Assembly (NCBI RefSeq): GCF_000686885.1 | Contig: NZ_JMLU01000009.1 | Coordinates: forward strand, 1-64,000 | DNA length: 64,000 nucleotides | Origin: Flavobacterium sasangense DSM 21067 | Lineage (GTDB): Bacteria; Bacteroidota; Bacteroidia; Flavobacteriales; Flavobacteriaceae | Direction: 5' to 3' | In this document: positions 18,924 to 28,735 of the stretch, piece by piece | How positions within the stretch are numbered: the stretch's first letter is position 1 | Layout: every line of letters starts with the position of its first letter | Position numbers and translations under genes: made by a program | Notes under the pieces: generated by a model | What the model was told of the DNA's origin: nothing | What the model saw: only the letters and a program-made list of their open reading frames with translations | The model's database searches: none

Positions 18924-19307
18924 TTATACTCTTCTTCTTTTCGGAGGACGACATCCGTTGTGAGGCATTGGAGTTACATCAATGATTTCTGTAACTTCAA
19001 CTCCTGAGTTATGGATTGATCTAATAGCAGATTCTCTACCATTTCCTGGACCTTTCACATAAACTTTCACTTTTTTAAGTCCAGCTTCAAGAGCTACTTT
19101 ACTACAATCTTCTGCTGCCATTTGAGCTGCATAAGGAGTATTCTTTTTAGAACCTCTAAAGCCCATTTTACCAGCTGAAGACCAAGAAATAACTTCACCT
19201 TTCTTGTTTGTTAACGAGATGATGATGTTGTTAAAAGTAGCATTAATATGTGCTTCTCCCGAAGATTCAACGATAACTTTACGTTTTTTTGCTGTTGCTT
19301 TAGCCAT
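18924..19307 (-). CDS. rpsK: 30S ribosomal protein S11
   Basis: Platform protein of the 30S subunit that binds near the Shine-Dalgarno/anti-Shine-Dalgarno helix. The 127 residues show the signature block ([19 protein letters not shown], about 84-102) and the typical end [13 protein letters not shown]. It starts 11 bases after rpsM and precedes the 83-base rpsD leader gap. Length and sequence are normal for the family. Confidence 0.98.
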   Translation of the reverse strand: MAKATAKKRKVIVESSGEAHINATFNNIIISLTNKKGEVISWSSAGKMGFRGSKKNTPYAAQMAAEDCSKVALEAGLKKVKVYVKGPGNGRESAIRSIHNSGVEVTEIIDVTPMPHNGCRPPKRRRV

Positions 19308-19318
19308 ATTATTACTTA

Positions 19319-19693
19319 TTATTTAGTTGCTTTTTTCTTGTTAGCAACAGTTTTTCTCTTACCTTTTCTAGTTCTAGAGTTGTTTTTAGTTCTTTGACCT
19401 CTTAATGGAAGTCCAGCTCTATGACGAATACCTCTTTGACATCCGATATCCATTAAACGTTTGATGTTTAATTGAACTTCTGAACGCAATTCTCCTTCAA
19501 TTTTGAAATAAGATACCGCTTCACGAATTGCTCCGATCTCGTCATCATTCCAATCTTGAACTTTCTTGTCTTCGCTCACTTGAGCTTTAGCTAAAATATC
19601 TTTAGCTCTGCTTCTACCAATACCAAATATGTATGTTAAAGCAATGATTCCTCTTTTTTGTTTAGGTATATCTACCCCTGCAATTCTTGCCAT
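19319..19693 (-). CDS. rpsM: 30S ribosomal protein S13
   Basis: Head protein of the 30S subunit contacting 50S and P-site t[24 protein letters not shown] begins the protein. The helix-two-turns-helix ([13 protein letters not shown]) follows near residue 23, and the basic C-terminal tail carries the signature [20 protein letters not shown] (about 89-108). At 124 residues it is of normal length. The ATG lies 2 bases after the rpmJ stop. Confidence 0.98.
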   Translation of the reverse strand: MARIAGVDIPKQKRGIIALTYIFGIGRSRAKDILAKAQVSEDKKVQDWNDDEIGAIREAVSYFKIEGELRSEVQLNIKRLMDIGCQRGIRHRAGLPLRGQRTKNNSRTRKGKRKTVANKKKATK

Positions 19694-19695
19694 AA

Positions 19696-19812
19696 TTATC
19701 CTTGTCTTTGTTTAAATCTAGGATTCTTTTTGTTAATAACGTATAATCTTCCTTTTCTACGTACAATAATGCACTCGGCACTTCTCTTTTTAACTGATGC
19801 TCTTACTTTCAT
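19696..19812 (-). CDS. rpmJ: 50S ribosomal protein L36, zinc-free form
   Basis: A 38-residue protein starting [20 protein letters not shown] and ending NPRFKQRQG, clearly L36 (bL36). It follows infA by 10 bases and precedes rpsM by 2, the usual position. The zinc-ribbon ligands are largely lost: compared with the E. coli pattern, positions 11, 27 and 33 are Ser, Asn and Phe and only Cys14 remains, so this is a C-minus, zinc-independent type. Confidence 0.95.
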
Positions 19813-19822
19813 TTTAATAGCT

Positions 19823-20038
19823 TTAGTATCTATAGGTAATTCTTGCTTTAGACAAATCGTAAGGGCTCATTTCAAGTTTAACCTTGTCACCTGGTAACAA
19901 CTTAATGTAATGCATACGCATTTTACCAGAGATATGAGCAATTACAACGTGTCCGTTTTCTAATTCTACACGAAACATAGCATTTGATAATGCTTCAATA
20001 ATTGTTCCGTCTTGTTCTATTGCTGATTGCTTTGCCAT
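19823..20038 (-). CDS. infA: Translation initiation factor IF-1
   Basis: Binds the 30S A site during initiation. The 71-residue OB-fold protein reads [20 protein letters not shown], has the [18 protein letters not shown] block near residue 36 and ends ARITYRY. It lies directly after secY (5-base gap). In many other bacteria adk or map separates these two genes; here adk is about 40 kb away and map is not seen. Confidence 0.98.
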   Translation of the reverse strand: MAKQSAIEQDGTIIEALSNAMFRVELENGHVVIAHISGKMRMHYIKLLPGDKVKLEMSPYDLSKARITYRY

Positions 20039-20043
20039 AAAAA

Positions 20044-21387
20044 TTAAGCTACTGCTTTTCTATTTTTACCACTTTTCATCAAACCATCATAGTGTTTATT
20101 CAATAAATAAGAATTTATTTGCTGAATAGTATCTATTGCAACTCCAACCATGATTAGTAAAGAAGTACCTCCATAAAAATAACCCCAAGCACCTTGTACT
20201 CCAAGTAAACTTACCGCAACAGCTGGGAACACAGCTACTAAAGCAAGAAATAACGAACCTGGAAAAGTAATTAAAGACATAATTTTATCTAGGTAATCTC
20301 CAGTTTCAACACCTGGTTTAACACCCGGAATGAAACCTCCACTTCTTTTTAAATCATCAGCCATCTTGTTAGTTGGTACTGTAATTGCGGTGTAAAAGTA
20401 CGTAAAAATTACGATTAACAAAGCAAAAACAACATTATATACTAAACCGAATGGATCGTTGAACATTCCTGCAATAGAAAGTGCAGTATCTGATTCTTTT
20501 GCCAAACCAGAAACAGCAGCAGGAATAAACATAATAGCTTGAGCAAAAATGATCGGCATAACACCTGATGCATTTAGTTTTAATGGGATAAACTGTCTGT
20601 TACCACCCATCATGTCTTCTTCAAAATCCCCAGAAACTGTACGTCTAGCATACTGTACTGGAATTTTTCTTACAGCCATTACTAATAAAATACACGCAAT
20701 TATTACTAAGAACCAAAGTATTAATTCGATTACAATCATCATAACACCTCCATTTGCTTGAGAAGTTCTAGATGAAAACTCTTGAATAAATGCTTGTGGC
20801 ATTCTTGCAATAATACCTACCATTATCAATAAAGAGATACCGTTACCAATACCTTTATCAGTAATTTTTTCTCCTAACCACATTGCAAAAATAGTTCCAG
20901 TTACTAAGATAAGAACTGAAGAGAAAATGAATGTAGGACCAGTTAACATAAATGCTTCACCTGGTAAAGTTCTGTACAAGTTATAGATATAACCAGGACC
21001 TTGAACTAAAGTAATTAAGATCGTCAACCATCTTGTAATTTGGTTAATTTTCTTTCTACCACTTTCACCGTCTTTTTGTAATTTTTGTAAATATGGCACC
21101 GCAATTCCCATTAATTGAACTACGATAGAAGCTGATATATAAGGCATGATACCCAATGCAAATACAGAAGCTTGCGAAAACGCACCTCCTGTAAATACAT
21201 TAATTAACCATCCGATACCTTCATCAGTTTGGTTTGTAAGATTTGTCAATTTAGTAGCATCAATCCCCGGAAGGGTAACTTGCGCACCAAAACGGTACAC
21301 TAATAATAATCCAAGAGTTAATAAAATACGATTTTTTAACTCTTCGATTTTCCAAACGTTGATGAATGAATCTATAAATTTCTTCAT
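20044..21387 (-). CDS. secY: Protein translocase subunit SecY
   Basis: Channel-forming subunit of the SecYEG translocon in the inner membrane. At 447 residues it has ten hydrophobic segments. The first follows [17 protein letters not shown], and the signatures [17 protein letters not shown] (about 76-92) and [20 protein letters not shown] (about 169-188) are clear. A cytoplasmic loop [21 protein letters not shown] lies near 247; the acidic insertion EEDMMGG is a lineage detail. It is cotranscribed with rplO upstream and infA downstream. Confidence 0.98.
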   Translation of the reverse strand: MKKFIDSFINVWKIEELKNRILLTLGLLLVYRFGAQVTLPGIDATKLTNLTNQTDEGIGWLINVFTGGAFSQASVFALGIMPYISASIVVQLMGIAVPYLQKLQKDGESGRKKINQITRWLTILITLVQGPGYIYNLYRTLPGEAFMLTGPTFIFSSVLILVTGTIFAMWLGEKITDKGIGNGISLLIMVGIIARMPQAFIQEFSSRTSQANGGVMMIVIELILWFLVIIACILLVMAVRKIPVQYARRTVSGDFEEDMMGGNRQFIPLKLNASGVMPIIFAQAIMFIPAAVSGLAKESDTALSIAGMFNDPFGLVYNVVFALLIVIFTYFYTAITVPTNKMADDLKRSGGFIPGVKPGVETGDYLDKIMSLITFPGSLFLALVAVFPAVAVSLLGVQGAWGYFYGGTSLLIMVGVAIDTIQQINSYLLNKHYDGLMKSGKNRKAVA

Positions 21388-21399
21388 TTTACTAAAGGA

Positions 21400-21852
21400 T
21401 TATAAAGTTACAGCTTCCCCACCAGCAGCCTCGATAGCCGCTTTTGCAGATGCAGTAAATTTGTGAGCACTTACTTTAAGTTTTGTTTTTAGCTCACCTC
21501 TTCCTAAAATCTTTACTAAGCTATTTTTTGTAGCTAAACGAGTATCTACAAATACAGTAAAATCTACTGTATCAGTTACTACACCGTTATCTACTAATAA
21601 TTGTAACGAATCAAGATTAATACCTTGATATTCTACTCTATTGATGTTCTTGAAACCAAACTTAGGAACACGTCTTTGAAGTGGCATTTGACCACCTTCA
21701 AAACCAATTTTCTTAGAATAACCAGAACGAGACTTAGCTCCTTTGTGACCACGTGCAGCGGTACCACCTTTACCAGAACCTTCTCCTCTACCTACTCTTT
21801 TATTTTGGTTGTGAACTGAACCTTCAGCTGGTTGTAAGTTACTTAAATTCAT
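21400..21852 (-). CDS. rplO: 50S ribosomal protein L15
   Basis: Late-assembly 50S protein. The 150 residues begin MNLSNLQPAEGSVHNQNKRVGRG with the Gly-rich RNA-binding extension (GEGSGKGGTAARGHKGAKSR, about 24-43), then the GFEGGQMPLQRRVPKFGF signature near 51, and end in the globular domain VSAHKFTASAKAAIEAAGG. It follows rpmD by 12 bases and precedes secY by 12. Confidence 0.98.
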   Translation of the reverse strand: MNLSNLQPAEGSVHNQNKRVGRGEGSGKGGTAARGHKGAKSRSGYSKKIGFEGGQMPLQRRVPKFGFKNINRVEYQGINLDSLQLLVDNGVVTDTVDFTVFVDTRLATKNSLVKILGRGELKTKLKVSAHKFTASAKAAIEAAGGEAVTL

Positions 21853-21864
21853 AACTGTATAGTG

Positions 21865-22047
21865 TTATTTAGTTTCTTCAACAGAAACTAAGTGTTTAAC
21901 TTTATTTACCATTCCAAGGATAGCAGGATTTGCATCATGCTCAACAACTTGTCCCATTTTACGAAGACCTAAAGCTTCCAAAGTTCTCTTTTGATCAAGA
22001 GGACAATTGATTTTACTTCTTACTTGTTTTACTATTAATTTTGCCAT
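21865..22047 (-). CDS. rpmD: 50S ribosomal protein L30
   Basis: Small 50S protein of 60 residues (MAKLIVKQVRSKINCPLDQK... ending LVSVEETK) with the LRKMGQVVEHDANPAILGMV core of the L30 fold. Position between rpsE and rplO is canonical, 13 bases after rpsE and 12 before rplO. Some bacteria lack L30; it is retained here. Confidence 0.97.
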   Translation of the reverse strand: MAKLIVKQVRSKINCPLDQKRTLEALGLRKMGQVVEHDANPAILGMVNKVKHLVSVEETK

Positions 22048-22060
22048 GATTTCCTGTTAA

Positions 22061-22585
22061 TTAACCTTTGAATACTTTTTCTAAAGATACTCCTCTTTGT
22101 TTAGCTACAGTAGCAGCACTTCTCATTTGTAATAAAGCATCAAAAGTTGCTTTTACCACATTGTGAGGGTTAGATGAACCTTGTGATTTAGATAATACAT
22201 CGTGAACACCAACAGACTCCAATACCGCACGTACAGCACCACCAGCAATAACTCCAGTACCGTGTGAAGCTGGCATTAAGAATACTCTAGCACCACCAAA
22301 TTTACCTTTTTGCTCATGAGGAACAGATTGTCCTTGTAAAGGAATTCTAACTAAGTTTTTCTTAGCATCTTCCACCGCTTTAGCGATTGCTTCAGAAACA
22401 TCTTTAGATTTTCCTAATCCATGACCCACTACTCCGTTTTCATCACCAACTACTACGATAGCAGAGAAACCAAATGCTCTACCTCCTTTAGTAACTTTAG
22501 TAACACGATTTACACTCACCAAACGATCTTTTAATTCAAGACCTCCTGGTTTTACAATCTCTACGTTTTTATAATTATGATACAT
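22061..22585 (-). CDS. rpsE: 30S ribosomal protein S5
   Basis: 30S body protein involved in decoding fidelity and mRNA unwinding. The 174 residues start [15 protein letters not shown]. They contain the double-stranded-RNA-binding-like N-domain ([21 protein letters not shown], where spectinomycin-resistance changes map in other species) and the C-domain [20 protein letters not shown] near 115. It starts 6 bases after rplR. Confidence 0.98.
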   Translation of the reverse strand: MYHNYKNVEIVKPGGLELKDRLVSVNRVTKVTKGGRAFGFSAIVVVGDENGVVGHGLGKSKDVSEAIAKAVEDAKKNLVRIPLQGQSVPHEQKGKFGGARVFLMPASHGTGVIAGGAVRAVLESVGVHDVLSKSQGSSNPHNVVKATFDALLQMRSAATVAKQRGVSLEKVFKG

Positions 22586-22591
22586 AATTTC

Positions 22592-22942
22592 TTAGAATTT
22601 AAGTCCAGCTTCTCTAGCTCCTTCAGCTAATGATTTCACACGTCCATGGTATAAATACCCACCTCTATCAAAAGAGATTGTTGAAATACCTGCTTTAAGT
22701 GCTTTTTCAGCAACTAATTTACCAACTGCTTTTGCAGTTTCAACAGCAGTTCCTTGAGCAACTTCTTTATCTCTCGATGAAGCAGCAACTAAAGTTGTAC
22801 CGTTTACGTCATCTATGATTTGCGCATAGATTTCTTTATTACTTCTGAATACAGAAAGTCTTGGTTGAGCAGCAGTTCCGCTTACAATCTTTCTGATTCT
22901 GAACTTAATTCTTTGTCTTCTTTCAGATTTCGTTAATGACAT
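22592..22942 (-). CDS. rplR: 50S ribosomal protein L18
   Basis: 5S rRNA-binding protein of the central protuberance. The 116-residue protein has a basic start ([18 protein letters not shown]), [18 protein letters not shown] near 30 and the conserved end [20 protein letters not shown]. It lies in the usual rplF-rplR-rpsE order with an 11-base gap after rplF. Confidence 0.98.
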   Translation of the reverse strand: MSLTKSERRQRIKFRIRKIVSGTAAQPRLSVFRSNKEIYAQIIDDVNGTTLVAASSRDKEVAQGTAVETAKAVGKLVAEKALKAGISTISFDRGGYLYHGRVKSLAEGAREAGLKF

Positions 22943-22953
22943 AGTCTTAATTT

Positions 22954-23496
22954 TTAAGCTGATTTACCTGCTTTTCTTCTTAGTTCTTCTCCTACAAACT
23001 TAACTCCTTTTCCTTTATATGGCTCAGGTTTGCGGAAACCTCTGATCTTCGCAGCTACTTGACCTAATAATTGTTTGTCGAATGATGATAATTTCACTAT
23101 CGGATTTTTACCTTTTTCTGATACTGTTTCAACAGTAACTTCTTTTACAACTTCTAAAACGATGTTATGAGAGAATCCTAAAGCTAAATCAAGTTTTTGA
23201 CCTTGATTAGAAGCTCTATATCCAACTCCAACTAATTCTAATTCTTTTGTAAAACCTTCAGAAACACCAACAATCATATTGTTGATTAATGAACGATAAA
23301 GTCCGTGTTTCGCTCTCTCATCTTTGTGATCTGATGAACGCTCAACGATAACTTGGTTATCTTCGATTTTAACGGTTACATCAGAAAATTCTTGAGTAAG
23401 CTCGCCTAATTTTCCTTTTACTGTAACTACAGCATCTTTAACTTCTACAGTTACTCCTGCTGGAATTGCAATTGGATTTTTACCTATTCTTGACAT
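22954..23496 (-). CDS. rplF: 50S ribosomal protein L6
   Basis: 50S protein near the GTPase centre and sarcin-ricin loop. The 180 residues form two similar domains: [19 protein letters not shown] at the start and [18 protein letters not shown] near 84. The C-terminal signature [20 protein letters not shown] is near 156. Spacing of 15 bases to rpsH and 11 to rplR indicates one operon. Confidence 0.98.
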   Translation of the reverse strand: MSRIGKNPIAIPAGVTVEVKDAVVTVKGKLGELTQEFSDVTVKIEDNQVIVERSSDHKDERAKHGLYRSLINNMIVGVSEGFTKELELVGVGYRASNQGQKLDLALGFSHNIVLEVVKEVTVETVSEKGKNPIVKLSSFDKQLLGQVAAKIRGFRKPEPYKGKGVKFVGEELRRKAGKSA

Positions 23497-23511
23497 TGTC
23501 TCGTCTTTTTA

Positions 23512-23910
23512 TTAATATACGTAACAAATTACCTCTCCACCAACATTTAATTGCTTAGCTTGTTTTCCTGTCATCAATCCTTTTGATGTAGAAACAATAG
23601 CAATACCTAAACCATTTAAGATTCTTGGTAAGTCTGATGAACCAGCATATTTACGTAAACCTGGTTTACTAATTCTTTGGATATCTTTGATTACAGACTC
23701 TTTCGTGTCTTTATCATATTTAAGTGCAATTTTGATTGTACCTTGAACAGTAGAATCATCAAATTTGTAACTTAAGATATATCCTTGATCGAATAAAATC
23801 TTTGTGATTTCTTTCTTCATATTAGAAGCAGGAATTTCAACCACTTTGTGGTTGGCTCTTACTGCATTTCTAACACGCGTTAGATAATCGGCAATTGGAT
23901 CTGTATACAT
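23512..23910 (-). CDS. rpsH: 30S ribosomal protein S8
   Basis: Central-domain 16S-binding protein and, in enterics, the repressor of the spc operon. The 132 residues start MYTDPIADYLTRVRNAVRA and end with the signature GIAIVSTSKGLMTGKQAKQL and GGEVICYVY. A 105-base gap to rpsN holds a full promoter match and a 10-bp GC-rich hairpin, so expression of rpsH and the genes after it may be set independently of the upstream half of the operon. Confidence 0.98.
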   Translation of the reverse strand: MYTDPIADYLTRVRNAVRANHKVVEIPASNMKKEITKILFDQGYILSYKFDDSTVQGTIKIALKYDKDTKESVIKDIQRISKPGLRKYAGSSDLPRILNGLGIAIVSTSKGLMTGKQAKQLNVGGEVICYVY

Positions 23911-23934
23911 ATGTATAGATTTGCGGTTATGGTT

Positions 23935-23959
23935 TTCAATCCGCCCTCAGCGGATTGAA
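23935..23959 (-). ncRNA. Hairpin in the rpsH leader
   Basis: Perfect 10-bp inverted repeat TTCAATCCGC / GCGGATTGAA with a five-base loop, unusually GC-rich for this genome. It is not followed by a T-run on either strand, so it is not an ordinary terminator. It lies within the predicted 5' leader, 25 bases before the S8 start codon. Confidence 0.6.
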
Positions 23960-23991
23960 CCTTTAACCAATTAAACTTATTTTTTGGATTG

Positions 23992-24022
23992 CAAAAGTAA
24001 TAACTTTTTTTGGAATTACCAA
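23992..24022 (-). promoter_or_regulatory. Internal promoter before rpsH (TTG-N20-TACTTTTG)
   Basis: On the minus strand TTG (24022-24020, inside the rpsN 3' end) is followed by 20 bases and TACTTTTG (23999-23992). Both elements and the spacing match the Bacteroidota consensus. The predicted transcript would have a leader of about 78 nt containing the hairpin. Confidence 0.65.
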
Positions 24023-24285
24023 GATGCTTTTTTAACACCTGGAATTAATCCTTGATTTGCCATTTCACGGAATGTTACACGAGAAATACCAAACTGACGC
24101 ATATACCCTCTTGGTCTACCTGTTAATTTACAACGATTGTGCACTCTAACTGGACAAGAATTTTTTGGTAATTTTTGTAAACCTTCGAAATCACCAGCTT
24201 CTTTTAAAGCTTTTCTTTTCTCAGCATACTTTTCTACTAATGCAATTCTTTTCACCTCACGGGCTTTCATTGATTCTTTAGCCAT
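24016..24285 (-). CDS. rpsN: 30S ribosomal protein S14, zinc-free form
   Basis: 30S head protein of 89 residues: [20 protein letters not shown], then [20 protein letters not shown] and the [21 protein letters not shown] signature. This is the longer C-minus form without the CxxC-CxxC zinc site of the 61-residue type, matching the zinc-free L36 in the same cluster. It starts 3 bases after rplE. Confidence 0.97.
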   Translation of the reverse strand: MAKESMKAREVKRIALVEKYAEKRKALKEAGDFEGLQKLPKNSCPVRVHNRCKLTGRPRGYMRQFGISRVTFREMANQGLIPGVKKASW

Positions 24286-24288
24286 GTC

Positions 24289-24840
24289 TTAATTCTTTTT
24301 AAAAGGTAATCCTAATTCCGCTAATAATGCTTTTGCTTCTTTATCTGTTTCAGCAGAAGTTACAAAAGTAATATCAAAACCAGCAATTTTATTTACTTTA
24401 TCAATATCAATTTCTGGGAAAATGATTTGTTCTAACACTCCTAAATTGTAGTTACCTCTACCATCAAATCCAGTTGATTTGATTCCGCTGAAGTCTCTTA
24501 CACGTGGTAAAGATGAAGTAATCAATCTATCTAAGAATTCATACATTCTTTCTCCACGTAACGTTACTTTAGCACCAATTGGCATACCTTTTCTTAATTT
24601 GAAAGACGCAACGTCTTTTTTAGAAATAGTAGCAACTGCTTTTTGCCCAGTAATTTTTGTTAATTCTTCAACAGCGTAATCTACTAATTTTTTATCAGAT
24701 ACAGCTGCACCAACTCCACGGCTTACAACAATTTTTTCAAGTTTAGGAACTTGCATTACATTTTTGTAACCGAACTCTTCTGTAAGAGCAGCAATAACTC
24801 TACTCTTATATTCTTCTTTTAGTCTAGGAATATATGCCAT
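24289..24840 (-). CDS. rplE: 50S ribosomal protein L5
   Basis: 5S rRNA-binding protein of the central protuberance. The 183 residues include [19 protein letters not shown] near 26, the signature [19 protein letters not shown] near 69 and [22 protein letters not shown] near 143. It begins 2 bases after rplX. No leader hairpin like the E. coli S8 target is evident at its start. Confidence 0.98.
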   Translation of the reverse strand: MAYIPRLKEEYKSRVIAALTEEFGYKNVMQVPKLEKIVVSRGVGAAVSDKKLVDYAVEELTKITGQKAVATISKKDVASFKLRKGMPIGAKVTLRGERMYEFLDRLITSSLPRVRDFSGIKSTGFDGRGNYNLGVLEQIIFPEIDIDKVNKIAGFDITFVTSAETDKEAKALLAELGLPFKKN

Positions 24841-24842
24841 AA

Positions 24843-25157
24843 CTATAGTACTTGATTAGATTTTTTTGAAAATCTCACTTTCTTGTCTCCTTCTTGTTTG
24901 AAACCAACTTTAGTCACTTCTTTTGACTTAGGATCAATTAAAGACAAGTTAGACACATGAATAGGAGCTTCTTTCTTAACGATTCCTCCTTGAGGGTTTT
25001 TAGCACTTGGTTTTGTATGTTTCGAAACCATGTTAACTCCTTCAACAACCGCTTTGTTTTTCTCACGAAGAACTCTAAGAACTTTACCTTCAGAACCTTT
25101 GTGGTCTCCAGCAATAACTCTTACGATATCTCCTGATTTAATTTTTAGCTTTATCAT
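24843..25157 (-). CDS. rplX: 50S ribosomal protein L24
   Basis: Assembly-initiating 50S protein near the tunnel exit. The 104 residues contain the KOW motif ([20 protein letters not shown], about 7-26) and the Lys-rich end [16 protein letters not shown]. It lies between rplN (11 bases) and rplE (2 bases) in canonical order. Confidence 0.98.
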   Translation of the reverse strand: MIKLKIKSGDIVRVIAGDHKGSEGKVLRVLREKNKAVVEGVNMVSKHTKPSAKNPQGGIVKKEAPIHVSNLSLIDPKSKEVTKVGFKQEGDKKVRFSKKSNQVL

Positions 25158-25168
25158 TTGTATAAGAA

Positions 25169-25537
25169 TTAAAGCACTTCAGGTGCTAATGATACAATTT
25201 TCATGAATTGTTTTTCACGAAGTTCTCTGGCAACCGGCCCAAAAACACGAGTTCCTCTCATTTCTCCTGCAGCGTTTAACAATACACATGCGTTATCGTC
25301 AAAACGGATGTAAGATCCATCAGCTCTTCTCACTTCTTTTTTGGTACGTACAACTACTGCAGTTGATACTGCTCCTTTTTTAACGTTTCCGTTTGGAGTT
25401 GCATCTTTAATTGAAACTACAATTTTGTCACCAACAGAGGCATAACGACGTTTCGTTCCTCCTAAAACACGGATCGTAAGAACTTCTTTCGCTCCTGTGT
25501 TATCTGCTACTTTTAATCTTGACTCTTGTTGTACCAT
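25169..25537 (-). CDS. rplN: 50S ribosomal protein L14
   Basis: Intersubunit-bridge protein of the 50S subunit. The 122 residues start [20 protein letters not shown] and contain the signature [18 protein letters not shown] (about 76-93) and [14 protein letters not shown] near 100. It begins 2 bases after rpsQ. Confidence 0.98.
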
Positions 25538-25539
25538 AA

Positions 25540-25797
25540 TTACTTCGCTCTTTCAATGATTTCAACTAATCTCCAACATTTAGATTTACTTAATGGACGT
25601 GTCTCCATAATTCTTACAGTATCTCCAATGTTACAATCGTTTGTTTCGTCGTGTGCAACATATTTCTTAGTTTTCAACACGAACTTACCGTATAATGGGT
25701 GTTTCACTTTTGTAGTTTGTGACACAACAATAGATTTCTCCATTTTGTTTGAAGTCACCACACCAATTCTCTCTTTTCTTAAATTTCTTTTTTCCAT
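25540..25797 (-). CDS. rpsQ: 30S ribosomal protein S17
   Basis: Primary 16S-binding OB-fold protein of 85 residues. [20 protein letters not shown] opens the chain, followed by [20 protein letters not shown] and the signature [20 protein letters not shown] near 58. It is 18 bases from rpmC and 2 from rplN. Confidence 0.98.
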   Translation of the reverse strand: MEKRNLRKERIGVVTSNKMEKSIVVSQTTKVKHPLYGKFVLKTKKYVAHDETNDCNIGDTVRIMETRPLSKSKCWRLVEIIERAK

Positions 25798-25815
25798 CTT
25801 TCAGCTAGTGTACAA

Positions 25816-26007
25816 TTATTGTAACTCTCTTTTAGTTAACTCTGTATGTAATCTCGCAACTGATCTTCTTAAACTTCTTAATTGAAGTGGATTTTGGATA
25901 GGCGAAATTGCGTGAGCATTTTTTAGGTCGGTATACGTTTTCTTTAACTGACTAAGTTGTTCTTGTAACTCAGCTGCAGATAGATTTTTAATTTCTGATT
26001 GTTTCAT
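25816..26007 (-). CDS. rpmC: 50S ribosomal protein L29
   Basis: Small helical 50S protein at the tunnel exit where SRP and trigger factor dock. The 63 residues read MKQSEIKNLSAAELQEQLSQ and contain the PLQLRSLRRSVARLHTEL signature near 41. It lies 12 bases after rplP. Confidence 0.97.
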   Translation of the reverse strand: MKQSEIKNLSAAELQEQLSQLKKTYTDLKNAHAISPIQNPLQLRSLRRSVARLHTELTKRELQ

Positions 26008-26019
26008 AATAAATTTTGA

Positions 26020-26439
26020 TTATGCTTCGAAATCTCTAGCAACGATAAACTTAGTTTTAACAGGAAGTTTTTGAGCTGCTAAGCGTAATGCTTCTTTTGC
26101 AACTGATAGAGGCACTCCTCCAACTTCAAACATAATTTTACCAGGTTTAACAACTGCAGCCCAATATTCAACTGCACCTTTACCTTTACCCATACGTACT
26201 TCTAATGGTTTCTTTGTAATAGGCTTATCTGGAAATATTTTGATCCATAATTGACCTTCTCTTTTCATGAAACGTGTTGCTGCGATACGAGCTGCTTCAA
26301 TTTGACGAGAAGTAATAAATGAAGAATCTAAAGATTTAATACCAAACATTCCATTTGAAAGTTCGTGTCCTCTTTGAGAAACGCCTTTCATTCTACCTTT
26401 CTGTACCTTACGGTATTTTGTTCTTTTAGGCTGTAACAT
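26020..26439 (-). CDS. rplP: 50S ribosomal protein L16
   Basis: 50S protein organising the A-site region. The 139 residues start [19 protein letters not shown] and contain [20 protein letters not shown] (signature, about 69-88) and [20 protein letters not shown] near the end. It follows rpsC by 19 bases. Confidence 0.98.
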   Translation of the reverse strand: MLQPKRTKYRKVQKGRMKGVSQRGHELSNGMFGIKSLDSSFITSRQIEAARIAATRFMKREGQLWIKIFPDKPITKKPLEVRMGKGKGAVEYWAAVVKPGKIMFEVGGVPLSVAKEALRLAAQKLPVKTKFIVARDFEA

Positions 26440-26458
26440 TTTTCTTTAGTTTAAATAA

Positions 26459-27190
26459 TTACTTTCTTTTGCGTGCGTTTGGTTTACCATCTCTCTTAGG
26501 AGCAGAAGATCCTGAAGGTTTAGACTTTTGTTTGTCCATTCCTACTAACGGAGAAAGATCTCTTTTTCCATAAACCTCACCTTTCATTATCCATACTTTG
26601 ATACCCATTCTACCGTAAGTAGTATGTGCTTCAGCTAATGAATAATCAATATCAGCTCTGAAAGTTGACAAAGGAATTCTACCTTCTTTGAAGTTTTCTG
26701 AACGTGCCATTTCAGCACCATTCAAACGACCAGAAATTTGAACTTTGATACCTTCTGCGTTCATACGCATAGCAGCAGCAATAGCCATTTTAATTGCACG
26801 TCTATAAGAAATTCTACTTTCAATTTGACGAGCGATACTTGTACCTACTAAGTAAGCGTCAAGTTCAGGTCTTTTAATTTCAAAGATGTTGATTTGAACT
26901 TCTTTGTCAGTAATTTTCTTAAGTTCTTCTTTTAACTTGTCTACCTCTTGACCACCTTTACCGATAATGATACCAGGTCTAGCAGTAGTGATAGTAACGG
27001 TTACAAGTTTTAAAGTTCTCTCGATAATTATTTTTGATACACTTGCTTTAGATAAACGAGCATGGATATACTTTCTGATTTTGTAATCTTCAGCGATTTT
27101 ATCACCGTAGTCATTTCCACCATACCAGTTTGAGTCCCATCCTCTGATGATACCAAGTCTATTTCCTATTGGATTTGTCTTTTGTCCCAT
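26459..27190 (-). CDS. rpsC: 30S ribosomal protein S3
   Basis: mRNA-entry-channel protein of the 30S head. The 243 residues have the KH domain ([20 protein letters not shown], about 72-91) and the C-terminal signature [20 protein letters not shown] near 163. A Lys/Arg/Ser-rich tail ([23 protein letters not shown] region) extends slightly beyond the E. coli length. It lies 8 bases after rplV. Confidence 0.98.
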   Translation of the reverse strand: MGQKTNPIGNRLGIIRGWDSNWYGGNDYGDKIAEDYKIRKYIHARLSKASVSKIIIERTLKLVTVTITTARPGIIIGKGGQEVDKLKEELKKITDKEVQINIFEIKRPELDAYLVGTSIARQIESRISYRRAIKMAIAAAMRMNAEGIKVQISGRLNGAEMARSENFKEGRIPLSTFRADIDYSLAEAHTTYGRMGIKVWIMKGEVYGKRDLSPLVGMDKQKSKPSGSSAPKRDGKPNARKRK

Positions 27191-27198
27191 ACTGTTTA

Positions 27199-27609
27199 TT
27201 AATTGCTTTGTGTGTTATTATTTGTTCCTAACACGATTGTTACGTGATTAGAACGTTTTCTAATTCTGTGTGCACGACCTTGTGGAGCTGGACGAAGTCT
27301 TTTCAACATCATACCACCATCTACTGTAATCGTTTTTACAAATAAGCCTGCTTCTTCTAAATTAGCATCTTCGTTTTTCTGTACATAATTATTTATGGCA
27401 GATAATAACAATTTCTCTAATTTTCTTGAAGCTTCTTTTTGACTAAATCTTAAAATATTAAGAGCTAGTTCAACTTTCTGACCTCTTACTAAATCTGCGA
27501 CTAAACGCATTTTTCTAGGTGAAGTTGGACAGTTATTTAATTTAGCAAATGCAACAGACTTGTTAGCCTCTTTTCTTGCATCCGCAACTTCTCTTTTACG
27601 AACTCCCAT
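27199..27609 (-). CDS. rplV: 50S ribosomal protein L22
   Basis: Lines the polypeptide exit tunnel; loop changes give macrolide resistance in other species. The 136 residues include [20 protein letters not shown] near 30, the tip of the beta hairpin ([20 protein letters not shown], about 102-121) and the end VTIVLG. There is an extra N-terminal stretch of about 20 residues ([20 protein letters not shown]). It lies 6 bases after rpsS. Confidence 0.98.
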   Translation of the reverse strand: MGVRKREVADARKEANKSVAFAKLNNCPTSPRKMRLVADLVRGQKVELALNILRFSQKEASRKLEKLLLSAINNYVQKNEDANLEEAGLFVKTITVDGGMMLKRLRPAPQGRAHRIRKRSNHVTIVLGTNNNTQSN

Positions 27610-27615
27610 TGCTTC

Positions 27616-27894
27616 TTATTTTTTACCTTTATTTTTAGCCCCAGCATGACCTCTAAAAGATCTTGTTGGTGAAAACTCTCCTAATTTGTGTCCTACCATG
27701 TTCTCAGTTACATAAACTGGAACAAATTGACGACCATTGTGAACTGCGATAGTCTGCCCAACGAAATCAGGAGTAATCATTGATGCTCTAGACCAAGTCT
27801 TAACAACACCTTTATTACCACCTGCAATATTTTCTTGAACTTTCTTCTCTAATTTAAAGTGAACGAATGGTCCTTTTTTTAATGAACGTGCCAT
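27616..27894 (-). CDS. rpsS: 30S ribosomal protein S19
   Basis: 30S head protein pairing with S13. The 92 residues read [20 protein letters not shown] and carry the signature [21 protein letters not shown] near 54, then [11 protein letters not shown]. Canonical position between rplB (10 bases) and rplV (6 bases). Confidence 0.98.
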   Translation of the reverse strand: MARSLKKGPFVHFKLEKKVQENIAGGNKGVVKTWSRASMITPDFVGQTIAVHNGRQFVPVYVTENMVGHKLGEFSPTRSFRGHAGAKNKGKK

Positions 27895-27904
27895 GTCTAT
27901 CTAA

Positions 27905-28729
27905 TTATTTCTTTCTACGTTCTACAATATACTTATTACTCGGGTTAACTTTAGAACGAGTTCTATAACCTTTAGCAGGTAAACCTTTTCTTGAACGTGG
28001 GTGACCTCCAGATGAACGTCCTTCACCACCTCCCATTGGGTGATCAACTGGATTCATAGCTACCGGTCTTGTTCTTGGTCTTCTACCTAACCATCTTGAT
28101 CTACCAGCTTTACCTGATACGATTAATTGGTGGTCTGAGTTAGAAACAGCTCCAATTGTAGCCATACAAGTTAACAAGATCAATCTTGTTTCTCCAGAAG
28201 GCATTTTAATTGTTGCATATTTTCCATCTCTTGCCATTAACTGAGCGAAAGTTCCTGCTGAACGAGCGATTACAGCTCCTTGACCTGGTCTTAATTCGAT
28301 ACACGAAATAACAGTTCCTAGAGGAATTTTACTTAAAGGCATTGCATTTCCAATTTCTGGAGATGCTTCTTCACCTGAAACTACAGTTTGTCCAACTTGT
28401 AATCCATTTTGCGCAATGATGTAAGTTTTAGCTCCATCTGCATAATACAATAATGAAATAAATGCTGAACGATTTGGATCATACTCGATTGTTTTAACTG
28501 TTGCTGGAATCCCAACTTTAGCTCTTTTAAAATCAATAATACGATACTTTTGTTTGTGACCACCGCCTGTATAACGCATGGTCATTTTTCCTTGACTATT
28601 TCTACCTCCAGAGTTTTTTTTCGGTGCGATCAAAGAACGCTCCGGCTTATCAGTTGTAATAGTGTCAAAGCTATTAACAACTCTAAATCGCTGACCCGGG
28701 GTAATAGGTTTTAATTTTCTAACTGACAT
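27905..28729 (-). CDS. rplB: 50S ribosomal protein L2
   Basis: Highly conserved 50S protein needed for subunit joining and peptidyl transfer. The 274 residues start [20 protein letters not shown] and contain the OB-fold core, an SH3-like domain, and the catalytic-region signature [20 protein letters not shown] (about 221-240) with the conserved histidine. It follows rplW by 6 bases. Confidence 0.98.
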   Translation of the reverse strand: MSVRKLKPITPGQRFRVVNSFDTITTDKPERSLIAPKKNSGGRNSQGKMTMRYTGGGHKQKYRIIDFKRAKVGIPATVKTIEYDPNRSAFISLLYYADGAKTYIIAQNGLQVGQTVVSGEEASPEIGNAMPLSKIPLGTVISCIELRPGQGAVIARSAGTFAQLMARDGKYATIKMPSGETRLILLTCMATIGAVSNSDHQLIVSGKAGRSRWLGRRPRTRPVAMNPVDHPMGGGEGRSSGGHPRSRKGLPAKGYRTRSKVNPSNKYIVERRKK

Positions 28730-28735
28730 TTTCTA

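Noticed and set aside
23935..23959. rpsH leader hairpin as a transcription terminator
   Set aside because: No T-run follows on either strand and the downstream genes are essential; kept as a possible regulatory hairpin instead.
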